Source: ANME-2 cluster archaeon
GTDB taxonomy: Archaea; Halobacteriota; Methanosarcinia; Methanosarcinales; Methanocomedenaceae
Reading direction: 5' to 3'
NCBI GenBank assembly: GCA_022353185.1
Contig: JAKRWB010000498.1
Span: forward strand, 1-5,561
Length of the DNA stretch: 5,561 nt
Position 1 is the stretch's first letter. Every line of letters starts with the position of its first letter. The notes under the pieces were generated by a model, which did no database searches, was not told the DNA's origin, and saw only the letters and a program-made list of their open reading frames with translations. This document shows, piece by piece, positions 1 through 5,144 of this stretch. Position numbers and translations under genes: made by a program.

Positions 1-87
1 ACGCCTGCAGTCGTAATGGACGGCGAAGTGAAGGTTGCCGGTAAAATACCTGATGTCAAACAGATAAAGAAGTGGATTACCGGATAA
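1..87 (+). CDS. Thioredoxin-fold small redox protein, C-terminal end (partial)
   Basis: Only the last 28 codons and the TAA stop are inside the window; the gene begins upstream. The visible peptide starts TPAVVMDGEVKVAGKIPDV and ends in a lysine-rich helix (KQIKKWITG). A Thr-Pro-Ala followed by a beta hairpin (VVMDGEVKVAG), then P-x-V-x-x-I-K, is the typical C-terminal half of the small archaeal and bacterial thioredoxin-like proteins (redox-active disulfide protein 2 / MTH895 type). In that family the proline is the cis-Pro packing against the CXXC active site. The CXXC itself would lie upstream and cannot be seen. Such proteins are cytosolic thiol-disulfide exchangers of about 75-85 residues; the physiological partner is unknown. 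The gene converges on the RuBisCO gene with 61 bp between the stop codons. The family call is inferred from a short peptide, so a larger protein ending in this fold is possible. Confidence 0.7.
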   Translation, partial: TPAVVMDGEVKVAGKIPDVKQIKKWITG

Positions 88-148
88 CCGGATTGTTAAA
101 TTACTGAATAACTCAAAGCATCCTCAGTCAGTTAGCATTCCAGTGCCT

Positions 149-1429
149 TTATCCCCATTTATCCAGTGCTGCCTTCAATTCACTGTGGGTCTTTGCATAT
201 TCCTCAAGGGATATGCCATCAAGTGATGCATCAACTGCCTGCCTGCAGGCCGCGGCACCCGCTACTGTCCCCATAGGGTGGGCATGTATACCGCCGCCGA
301 ACTGCATGATAGCATCTTTACCGAAAATCTTTGTCAGCTCTGGCACCATTGTGGGTTCCAGTCCGCCCGAAGCAACAGGGAACACAGGTCTAATCCTGCC
401 CCAATCCTGCTCCAGCATGTGCAAATCATGGTTCGCAGGAACATTTTTCAGCACACATTCATCCCTCAGGGCCAGCACTTCGTCCCTTCCCCCGTGCATC
501 TTTCCTACCACTGTGCCTATATGCAGTTGGTCAAGTCCGATCAGGCGTATCAGTTTTGCTATTACAAGCATACTGACACCGTGCCTGGGATTCCGGGTGA
601 GGGCAGAATGCATGCATCGGTGGGCATGGAGTACCAGATTCAGGTCTTCATTATGCTCCCGCAGGGACTGAAGAGCACTCCAGCCAACAGTAATGATATC
701 AATCATGGCATATTCGCCGCCAAGATCCTTAATAATCCCAGCCCTTTTCAGCATCTCTTCACAGGTGGGTGCGGTTATATTACACATATACATCTTGCGC
801 TCACCGGTTTCAGCTTCTGCCTTTTCGCTTCCCTTTAATGTGAGCTCAGCCCTCTTACTGAAACGGTTGAACTTCTGGTCAGTCAGGTTCTCATCATCTT
901 TCACCAGGTCGCAACCACCTGCAAATGCATTATATGCCACCTCTGCATGTTGCTCAGATGTAAGTCCAACCTTTGGCTTGACAATGGTACCTACCAGTGG
1001 TCTGTCTGTCACTCCCAGCAGGTCCTTAATACCTTGCATCCCGAATTTCGGTCCATGGAAAGCCTGAATGACATCTTCTGGAAAAGTAATATCCATTAGG
1101 CGGAGATTATCCAGTATACTCATACTGAATATGTTCCCTGCTATGGCGCTGAGTATCTGCGGGACAGAATTTAGCTCAAACAGGTCCTGTGTATATGCAA
1201 CCCTTACAGTTTGCTGTTTTTCATCAGTAAATATAACATGGGGTTTCAGTTCTTCAGCCAACTGTGGACTAAGCGTAGAGATGTCACTCCAGGTATCAAT
1301 GGAACTCTCACCTGCTAAGTGGGTGCAGGCATCTTCAAAGCCCACTCCTTGTGCCGGTTCGATATGATATTCACAGACAAAATCCCGTTTCGTAGGTTTG
1401 TATCCCAGGTCGATGTAATCTTTTAACAT
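149..1429 (-). CDS. rbcL: Ribulose-1,5-bisphosphate carboxylase large subunit, archaeal form III
   Basis: Cytosolic enzyme that carboxylates ribulose-1,5-bisphosphate to two 3-phosphoglycerates. In archaea, form III works in AMP/nucleoside degradation or, where phosphoribulokinase exists, in the reductive hexulose-phosphate pathway. The 426 residues match the usual form III length. All key residues are present: E41, T46 and W47 (GESSIDTW), N99 (AGNIF), K151 and K153 (VKPKVGL), the carbamylation lysine K177 with metal ligands D179 and E180 (DLVKDDE), H270-R271 (HAHR), H303, loop-6 K310 (GKMHG), S354 (ASGG) and the QFGGG phosphate loop at 376-380. The N-terminal domain is about 1-125 and the TIM barrel follows. 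The ATG has a good Shine-Dalgarno (AAGGAG, 8-nt spacing). It lies 45 bp behind purE on the same strand, so co-transcription is plausible. No small-subunit gene is seen, as expected for form III. It appears intact and active; which pathway it serves cannot be told from this window. Confidence 0.97.
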   Translation of the reverse strand: MLKDYIDLGYKPTKRDFVCEYHIEPAQGVGFEDACTHLAGESSIDTWSDISTLSPQLAEELKPHVIFTDEKQQTVRVAYTQDLFELNSVPQILSAIAGNIFSMSILDNLRLMDITFPEDVIQAFHGPKFGMQGIKDLLGVTDRPLVGTIVKPKVGLTSEQHAEVAYNAFAGGCDLVKDDENLTDQKFNRFSKRAELTLKGSEKAEAETGERKMYMCNITAPTCEEMLKRAGIIKDLGGEYAMIDIITVGWSALQSLREHNEDLNLVLHAHRCMHSALTRNPRHGVSMLVIAKLIRLIGLDQLHIGTVVGKMHGGRDEVLALRDECVLKNVPANHDLHMLEQDWGRIRPVFPVASGGLEPTMVPELTKIFGKDAIMQFGGGIHAHPMGTVAGAAACRQAVDASLDGISLEEYAKTHSELKAALDKWG

Positions 1430-1437
1430 TGAATTTG

Positions 1438-1443
1438 CTCCTT
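1438..1443 (-). promoter_or_regulatory. Shine-Dalgarno of rbcL
   Basis: AAGGAG on the minus strand ends 8 nt before the rbcL ATG and supports that start. The surrounding 45-bp purE-rbcL gap is AT-rich, with stretches such as CTTATTTATTAAG, but contains no convincing TATA box at the proper distance. The gene may therefore depend on the purE transcript. Confidence 0.75.
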
Positions 1444-1474
1444 AATAAATAAGATATTAGTTAATGCTTAGCTT

Positions 1475-1951
1475 CTAAAATAAGGTTTGTGAATCCTGTA
1501 ATGACTGCTCTGCCATATCCTTTCTATGCTCTGCCAGTTTCCTTTCCAATTCCTTATCCCCGATGGCAATTATCTGGGCCGCCAATATAGCAGCATTCTC
1601 GCCACGTCCTATCCCCACACATGCAACCGGGATGCCCTCCGGCATCTGTACGATGGACAGAAGAGCATCCATCCCGTTCAGTGCAGCTTTTACCGGGACC
1701 CCGATAACCGGCCTTGTTGTGTGGGATGCCACCACGCCCGGAAGATGGGCAGCCAGTCCCGCAATGGCGATAAAGACTTTTACACCTGACTCATGAGCAT
1801 TGTTGATTATTTCAATGACCCTTGCAGGTGCCCTGTGCGCTGATGCCACGTTCACATCATATGTTATGTCGAACCGATCAAAAATTTCAATTGCCTTCTT
1901 TGCGATATCCGTATCTGACTTGCTACCAAGTATTACTACAACGTCGGTCAT
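1475..1951 (-). CDS. purE: 5-(carboxyamino)imidazole ribonucleotide mutase, PurE (class I type)
   Basis: Cytosolic enzyme of de novo purine synthesis that forms 4-carboxy-aminoimidazole ribonucleotide (CAIR). Class I enzymes use N5-CAIR from PurK; class II enzymes use aminoimidazole ribonucleotide and CO2. The 158 residues cover a complete single-domain PurE. Visible motifs are the phosphate/substrate loop GSKSD (9-13), SAHR (37-40) with the catalytic histidine H39, AGLAAHLPG (64-72), GVPV (84-87) and the SIVQMPEGIPVA segment (99-110). The AAHLPG loop favours class I, although many enzymes have AGGAAHLPG where this one has AGL. PurK is not in the window, so the true substrate is not proven. 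The ATG at 1951 is preceded by GAGG 7 nt upstream. The gene leads a possible two-gene transcript with rbcL and is divergent from a winged-helix regulator, with an inverted repeat in the shared gap. The last 20 or so residues (MAEQSLQDSQTLF end) are a variable polar tail. Confidence 0.95.
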   Translation of the reverse strand: MTDVVVILGSKSDTDIAKKAIEIFDRFDITYDVNVASAHRAPARVIEIINNAHESGVKVFIAIAGLAAHLPGVVASHTTRPVIGVPVKAALNGMDALLSIVQMPEGIPVACVGIGRGENAAILAAQIIAIGDKELERKLAEHRKDMAEQSLQDSQTLF

Positions 1952-1958
1952 TGATTTG

Positions 1959-1962
1959 CCTC
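1959..1962 (-). promoter_or_regulatory. Shine-Dalgarno of purE
   Basis: GAGG on the minus strand with 7 nt to the ATG at 1951. It fixes the chosen start, since no other start with a comparable site is seen upstream. Confidence 0.6.
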
Positions 1963-1989
1963 ATGAATATGTATATCATAATAAGTGAT

Positions 1990-2001
1990 AATTATTTAAA
2001 G
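1990..2001. promoter_or_regulatory. Shared TATA-like block between purE and the winged-helix gene
   Basis: An AT-rich stretch with the self-complementary core TTTAAA (1995-2000) reads as TTTAAATAAT on the minus strand and ATTATTTAAA on the plus strand. On the minus strand, a start about 27 nt downstream would fall near 1969 and give purE a leader of about 18 nt carrying its GAGG. On the plus strand, a start would fall near 2023, inside the neighbouring palindrome. A second plus-strand candidate, TTTTTATT (2041-2048), would give a nearly leaderless transcript of the winged-helix gene. Positions are inferred from archaeal promoter spacing only. Confidence 0.45.
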
Positions 2002-2006
2002 ATTAA

Positions 2007-2024
2007 TCGGTCTAATATGACCGA
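2007..2024. promoter_or_regulatory. 18-bp perfect inverted repeat, candidate operator
   Basis: TCGGTC-TAATAT-GACCGA has perfect 6-bp arms and a 6-bp spacer. It sits in the divergent gap between purE and the winged-helix gene, just beside the shared TATA-like block. This is the size and symmetry expected for a dimeric winged-helix protein. For the regulator gene it would overlap the predicted transcription start (repressing position). For purE it would lie upstream of the TATA box (possible activating position). Binding by the neighbouring regulator is inference. Confidence 0.5.
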
Positions 2025-2068
2025 GCGCGTTGATAGATAATTTTTATTGAAATGCACGGGGAACCATA

Positions 2069-2356
2069 ATGAAAAACATATCTGTAAGTTCATTAGACGA
2101 ACTGGTGAAATGGGTTATCAGTGTTGATAGGCGGCTTGTGTTAATGGAAACTATGAAAGGCCACAATGTGGTCAGGGCTTCAGACATCGCTCATGAGACC
2201 AGCAGGTCCACGCAGAATATCAGCCGTGCCCTCAAAGAACTTGAAGATAAAGGTTTAATTGAATGTCTGACCCCTGAGAAGGTAACGTGGAAAAAGTATG
2301 TGTTGACTGATAGAGGAAAGGAAGTCCTGAACATCCTTGAACAAAAATATTTATGA
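2069..2356 (+). CDS. Small winged helix-turn-helix transcriptional regulator
   Basis: A 95-residue protein consisting almost only of one winged-helix DNA-binding domain, like the MarR/ArsR-type regulators abundant in methanogens. Residues about 10-30 form a leading helix (DELVKWVISVDRRLVLMETM). VRASDIAHETSRS (35-47) is the first part of the HTH, TQNISRALKELEDKGLI (48-64) is the recognition helix, and ECLTPEKVTWKKYVLT (65-80) is the beta wing. The protein ends in a helix (DRGKEVLNILEQKYL) that could help dimerisation. There is no effector domain, metal-binding cysteine cluster or membrane segment, so the signal is unknown. The ATG at 2069 has only a weak GGGG upstream and a T-rich box at 2041-2048 that would suit a leaderless message. 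It is divergent from purE with a perfect palindrome between them, so autoregulation or control of purE-rbcL is a reasonable guess, not shown. Confidence 0.85.
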   Translation: MKNISVSSLDELVKWVISVDRRLVLMETMKGHNVVRASDIAHETSRSTQNISRALKELEDKGLIECLTPEKVTWKKYVLTDRGKEVLNILEQKYL

Positions 2357-2360
2357 TCTT

Positions 2361-2385
2361 ACTGCTGGCATAAATGCAGTTTTTC
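2361..2385 (+). terminator. Possible terminator of the winged-helix gene
   Basis: ACTGC (2361-2365) and GCAGT (2376-2380) can form a 5-bp stem with a 10-nt loop, directly followed by a run of Ts, starting 5 nt after the stop codon. The stem is short and archaeal termination relies mainly on the T tract, so this is only a candidate. Confidence 0.35.
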
Positions 2386-2482
2386 AAGTCATCTTGTGTG
2401 AATTTACAAAAATCAATTACGTGAAAATATGGCAGCCTTAATAAATCTAAATCCTGCAAATTAATTTCTGTAATTGTTTCTT

Positions 2483-2621
2483 ACATAACTTTCGGCTAAA
2501 ATCAAAATACGACCCAATTAAATTAGACAAAAATTTGATCGTCTTAATGGACGGGTGATTGAATTTAAGTGATTTGTCTAATTTAACTTGATCGAAAAAT
2601 CAAAATGGCCGAAAGTCATGT
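2483..2621 (+). mobile_element. 139-bp palindromic MITE, copy 1 (complete)
   Basis: Terminal inverted repeats begin ACATAACTTTCGGC on the left and, read on the other strand, ACATGACTTTCGGC on the right (13 of 14 identical). The arms remain complementary in part for about 49 bp and are identical over the inner TTAAATTAGACAAA. The central part (about 2532-2570) is unique, with a small CGTC/GACG hairpin. There is no coding capacity. A second copy lies in opposite orientation at 5440-5561 with 2 mismatches over the 122 bp visible, which fixes the right boundary at 2621. The left boundary is taken from the inverted repeat. No clear target duplication is visible. This is a non-autonomous element; the transposase that moves it is unknown and its ends do not resemble those of the IS1634-type element nearby. 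Confidence 0.85.
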
Positions 2622-2735
2622 TGTAGTAATAAGTTTAAAACTTTGTATTAGATCATCAATATATACTGGATGCCTCAGATTGTTCCCATCCCCAACTATA
2701 AAAAATTTTTTCTTTTTTAACCTGGATTTTTGGCT

Positions 2736-2749
2736 TTATAGGCACCATG
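2736..2749 (+). repeat. IS left terminal inverted repeat
   Basis: TTATAGGCACCATG. It pairs with the right end at 4407-4420 with one mismatch (C versus T at the eleventh base) and with the subterminal copies at 2818-2840. Confidence 0.6.
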
Positions 2750-2806
2750 TCTTAAATCTCTTCTTATTTTCATTCTTTTTGAAAACAAAGCGATAATTAA
2801 CGATAA

Positions 2807-2814
2807 TTATAAAT
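2807..2814 (+). promoter_or_regulatory. Transposase TATA box (leaderless promoter)
   Basis: TTATAAAT is close to the archaeal TATA consensus. Its centre is about 27 bp before the transposase ATG at 2838, so the predicted transcript starts at or within a few bases of the start codon. Immediately upstream is a tandem direct repeat CGATAATTA (2791-2799 and 2801-2809) with a 10-bp period, which could place the BRE or a regulator on one face of the helix. Prediction from spacing only. Confidence 0.55.
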
Positions 2815-2817
2815 GGT

Positions 2818-2840
2818 CATAGTGCCTATTAGGCACTATG
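2818..2840. repeat. Perfect palindrome of IS-end sequence covering the transposase start codon
   Basis: CATAGTGCCTA (2818-2828), one T, then TAGGCACTATG (2830-2840): perfect 11-bp arms. The last three bases are the transposase ATG. Each arm matches the IS right inverted repeat. In RNA it would form a strong hairpin that hides the AUG and the only weak Shine-Dalgarno (AGG, 2831-2833). A transcript starting at the ATG would lack the 5' arm. Confidence 0.85.
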
Positions 2841-4427
2841 TCATTTATTCGCACAAAAATTAAAAACGGTAGAAAATATCGATATCTAGTCGAAAATTAT
2901 TGGGATAAGGAGAAAAAATGTTCAAGACAGAAAGTAATTCAATATCTAGGAGTAGAAACTGAAGATAAAGGAAATGAGAAGTTCATACCCCCATCCCATA
3001 AAATGGAAGAGATTGAAAGAGCTATCCCGGTAGGAAAGCTCGCATTATATTATGCAGCAGCAAGAGATGTTGGTCTGCAAGAGGTATTAGATAAGCATTT
3101 TCCTTCTAAAAGTTTTCCTTTACTTGCTCTTGTAATGAATCAGGTATGCAATAGACTCTCTTTAGAAAAAGCTGCTGATTGGATTAATAATACACCATTA
3201 GCGGAATGGGAAGGCTCCAATCAACATAAATTGACTAGAGTTGATCTAGATAATGCTCTTGGCCAACTATGCTTCGTTAAAAATGGAATCAAATCAGATA
3301 TTGGACATATAATTCAGCGAACTATGGCAGAACAGTGCCAAAAACTCGATTCCTCAAAAAGAAATCATCTGTTTTATGATGTTACAAAAATTACTTACTT
3401 CGGTGATAAATGTGATTATTCAGAGAAAGGATATAATCCATCATATAGAGGCAAATGGACAATAGGAGTTGGTTTTGTGATTTCAAGTGAAAATGGCTTT
3501 CCCGTCAGATGTAGTGCCATCTCTGGCTCCAAGAATGATACTCTTACAATGGAGGATATGCTTGCAGCATTAGAAACCTGGGGCTATCGAGGCATTCCTA
3601 TGGTTGTAGATAGAGGAATGATAAGTACACGGAATGTTAAAGCCGCAAGAGATGAAGGCTTTCATATAATCAGTTGTTGTCCTGAAAATAGTAATGAAAC
3701 AGTATCTGCACTTTCTTACTGGGATGAGGAAAATATTTGTATATGGAAGAACGCAGTAAAACGATCTTCTGAAGGAATGGTTTATCTTAAAGGTTGGAAA
3801 GGAAAACTGTATAATCAATCTGGCTTGATAGTTGTTGTTCTGGATCCCACACGAAAAGCAATGGAAAAAGCAAATCGCGATATGATGTTGATGGAATTAA
3901 ATGAAACGACAGATAAAAAGCGTATCGCAGAGCTTAAACATGCTCTTTCATCAATTATAGTTAAACAAAGAGGACGACGAGGATTTAAGATTGATGATAA
4001 CCTAATGCGAGAAGAAGAGTCTATTGATGGTCGTTTTTTAATGTTTTGTACTGACGAGAGAATAAGTACTAAAAATGTTTTCACGATTTATTTCCAGCGA
4101 GATGAGATTGAAAAAGCCTTCCGAAGCTTAAAAGGCGAACTCTCTTTAGGACCTATACGTTATCAACGACCAGAACGGATAGATGCGTATCTTACAATAA
4201 TATTTCTTGCATATATGTTAAGAGCGATCATAAAATTCAGGTTAAAGGAAGCTAATATTGATATGTCGGTTAATTCAGCAGTAGAAGAGTTAAAAAACCT
4301 CACCCTCGTTGAATTTTCCTATAAAAGTAAGACGAAATGGAAACTCTCAAGAGCAACTCAAAAGCAGCTATTGCTCATGAAAGCGATGAAATTTGATGTG
4401 TTTATTCATAGTGCCTATAATCGATAA
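2838..4427 (+). CDS. IS1634-family DDE transposase
   Basis: A 529-residue, uninterrupted transposase that cuts and joins the ends of its own element. The N-terminus carries the family's short beta-rich start (RKYRYLVENYW...RQKVIQYLG, 12-38), followed by a helical region to about 170. The RNase H-like catalytic domain shows the first Asp in FYDVTKITYFG (D181), the second Asp in MVVDRGMIS (D258), and the catalytic Glu in the IS4-group signature Y418-(2)-R421-(3)-E425-(6)-K432 within YFQRDEIEKAFRSLK. All three acidic residues are intact. A beta/helical insertion (about 275-415) lies between D258 and E425, as usual for IS4 relatives. The ATG is inside a palindrome of IS-end sequence with a TATA box 27 bp upstream, suggesting a leaderless mRNA. 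The 3' end encodes HSAYNR through the right inverted repeat, and the stop lies about 5 bp outside it. Assignment to IS1634 is from motif pattern and length. Confidence 0.93.
   Translation: MSFIRTKIKNGRKYRYLVENYWDKEKKCSRQKVIQYLGVETEDKGNEKFIPPSHKMEEIERAIPVGKLALYYAAARDVGLQEVLDKHFPSKSFPLLALVMNQVCNRLSLEKAADWINNTPLAEWEGSNQHKLTRVDLDNALGQLCFVKNGIKSDIGHIIQRTMAEQCQKLDSSKRNHLFYDVTKITYFGDKCDYSEKGYNPSYRGKWTIGVGFVISSENGFPVRCSAISGSKNDTLTMEDMLAALETWGYRGIPMVVDRGMISTRNVKAARDEGFHIISCCPENSNETVSALSYWDEENICIWKNAVKRSSEGMVYLKGWKGKLYNQSGLIVVVLDPTRKAMEKANRDMMLMELNETTDKKRIAELKHALSSIIVKQRGRRGFKIDDNLMREEESIDGRFLMFCTDERISTKNVFTIYFQRDEIEKAFRSLKGELSLGPIRYQRPERIDAYLTIIFLAYMLRAIIKFRLKEANIDMSVNSAVEELKNLTLVEFSYKSKTKWKLSRATQKQLLLMKAMKFDVFIHSAYNR
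4407..4420 (-). repeat. IS right terminal inverted repeat
   Basis: CATAGTGCCTATAA on the plus strand, the complement of the left end with one mismatch. It overlaps the last codons of the transposase (His-Ser-Ala-Tyr-Asn). Confidence 0.65.
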
Positions 4428-4746
4428 AATTCAGGATATTAGTCCCGTGCCCCCTTCGATTTGCAAAAGCCAATGCAACAAATAACGATTAATACCCCCA
4501 TGCACCCACGCGTGGATGCTCCACACCTTCCAGAGCGGAGTCAGTGACTCAATCCACATTCAATATAAAACCTGAAAACTCTGAATCCCCACTAAAATCA
4601 AATACTGCTAAAATGGCGGTTGAAATGGCGATTGAATAAGACGAAGAAACAGCAATGCAGTGGTTGGCAAGGTCAGGAAGAATGACCGGGTATGCAGGAT
4701 AGAAAGGGCTTTGGAAATGGCTGAGTAAGCGTTTAGGGAAGAATTA

Positions 4747-4776
4747 TAGGGATAGGGATAGGGATAGGGATAGGGA
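4747..4776 (+). repeat. Five tandem TAGGGA hexamers, G-quadruplex motif
   Basis: Exactly five copies of TAGGGA give five GGG runs separated by 3-nt ATA loops on the plus (non-template) strand. This meets the usual G3-N3 quadruplex pattern with one spare G run. It lies about 30 bp before the agcS start and immediately after a TATA-like AATTATAG, so it would occupy the promoter-to-leader region. Confidence 0.9.
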
Positions 4777-4792
4777 TTGCATCGATCCTGTC

Positions 4793-4796
4793 GGAG
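4793..4796 (+). promoter_or_regulatory. Shine-Dalgarno deciding the agcS start
   Basis: GGAG stands 9 nt before the TTG at 4806 but directly abuts the upstream TTG at 4797, which it therefore could not serve. This favours the 4806 start. No ATG is available nearby. Confidence 0.45.
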
Positions 4797-4805
4797 TTGA
4801 TAAGT

Positions 4806-5144
4806 TTGGTTAACCTGCACCATATCCTGGTTACAATCGATGAGGTCGTATGGGGCCCTGGTATGATGTTCCTGCTTATCGGGACAGGCATCTACCTTAC
4901 CCTCAGACTGAGAGGACTCCAGGTCCGCAAACTGTTGTACACATTACGCCTAATAACCAGACCCCGGGAGGGTGGAAAAGGAGATATCTCGCCGTTCAAG
5001 GCCCTTATGACCACGCTTTCGGGCACCATAGGCACAGGCAATATTGCGGGTGTTGCCACTGCCATCTCAATGGGCGGGCCGGGTGCGCTTTTCTGGATGT
5101 GGCTCACTGCTGTGGTGGGCATGGCCACTAAGTTCGTGGAATGA
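4806..5144 (+). pseudogene. agcS: Sodium:alanine/glycine symporter, 5' fragment (truncated)
   Basis: The N-terminal quarter of an AGCS-family transporter, which imports alanine or glycine with sodium across the cytoplasmic membrane. From the TTG at 4806 it encodes 112 residues, against about 450 in the family. Visible are the family's starting motif DEVVWGPGMMFLLIGTGIYL with the first membrane segment, the conserved SGTIGTGNIAGVATAI (72-87), and the second hydrophobic region with GPGALFWMW and VVGMATKF. In full-length proteins GMATKF is followed by a Glu and then a segment like TLAVKYR. Here the frame hits TGA right after KFVE, and the following DNA codes on the opposite strand for part of a decarboxylase. 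The downstream three quarters are therefore missing, and the fragment cannot be a working transporter. An alternative TTG start at 4797 adds three residues but has no proper ribosome-binding site. A hexamer repeat lies just upstream. Confidence 0.88.

Larger units (their letters stand above)
2357..2837. other. Non-coding AT-rich interval holding a MITE and the IS left end
   Basis: No convincing gene in 481 bp. From left to right it holds a possible terminator (2361-2385), about 97 bp with nothing recognisable, a 139-bp MITE (2483-2621), a featureless AT-rich stretch with a small palindrome (AAGTTT-A-AAACTT, 2631-2643) and A6T6-like runs near 2701-2715, then the left end and promoter of the insertion sequence from about 2736. 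A 63-codon open stretch beginning inside the MITE is not considered a gene. Confidence 0.7.
2736..4420 (+). mobile_element. IS1634-family (IS4-group) insertion sequence, about 1.69 kb
   Basis: The element carries one intact transposase gene and is bounded by short inverted repeats: TTATAGGCACCATG at 2736-2749 and, on the other strand, TTATAGGCACTATG at 4407-4420 (13 of 14 identical). No target duplication is evident. TATA occurs at both outer edges, but because it is self-complementary it cannot be assigned to the element or to a duplication. An extra pair of the same end sequence forms a palindrome at 2818-2840 around the transposase start, so the true left end could instead be near 2830. 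The GC content is clearly lower than that of the purE-rbcL region, consistent with acquisition. The intact transposase suggests a fairly recent or still active copy. Confidence 0.75.
4428..4805 (+). other. Non-coding interval upstream of the agcS fragment
   Basis: No gene is supported in 378 bp; reading frames are short and interrupted, and none resembles a known protein. It holds several small perfect or near-perfect palindromes (CCACGCGTGG at 4506-4515, GTGGA-TGC-TCCAC at 4512-4524, GAGTCA-G-TGACTC at 4538-4550). A purine-rich stretch at about 4615-4740 follows, then a TATA-like AATTATAG at 4742-4749 and five TAGGGA hexamers just before the symporter start. The stretch may be the old upstream region of agcS, but nothing in it proves this. 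Confidence 0.55.

Noticed and set aside
79..92. CCGG-ATAA-CCGG near the stop of the thioredoxin-like gene as a terminator
   Set aside because: The stem is only 4 bp and no T run follows.
213..1367. Several plus-strand open frames across the RuBisCO gene
   Set aside because: They lie antisense to a fully conserved RuBisCO coding sequence and have no recognisable motifs or ribosome-binding sites.
1526..2040. Plus-strand open frames antisense to purE and across the promoter gap
   Set aside because: They are shadows of purE, low-complexity translations with no family resemblance.
2232..2459. 75-codon minus-strand frame overlapping the winged-helix gene
   Set aside because: It is antisense to a good regulator gene with no motif support.
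2605..2796. 63-codon plus-strand frame starting inside MITE copy 1
   Set aside because: It combines MITE end, AT-rich spacer and IS left end. The phenylalanine-rich stretch comes from T tracts, and there is no ribosome-binding site.
3570..4084. Minus-strand frames inside the transposase
   Set aside because: They are shadows of an intact DDE transposase gene.
4744..4778. TAGGGA array as a CRISPR repeat or telomere
   Set aside because: The repeats are contiguous 6-mers with no spacers, and the array is internal to the sequence.
4608..4823. 71-codon minus-strand frame with a Tyr-Pro repeat
   Set aside because: The YP repeat is just the translated TAGGGA array. The rest has no conserved features and the frame opposes the agcS start.
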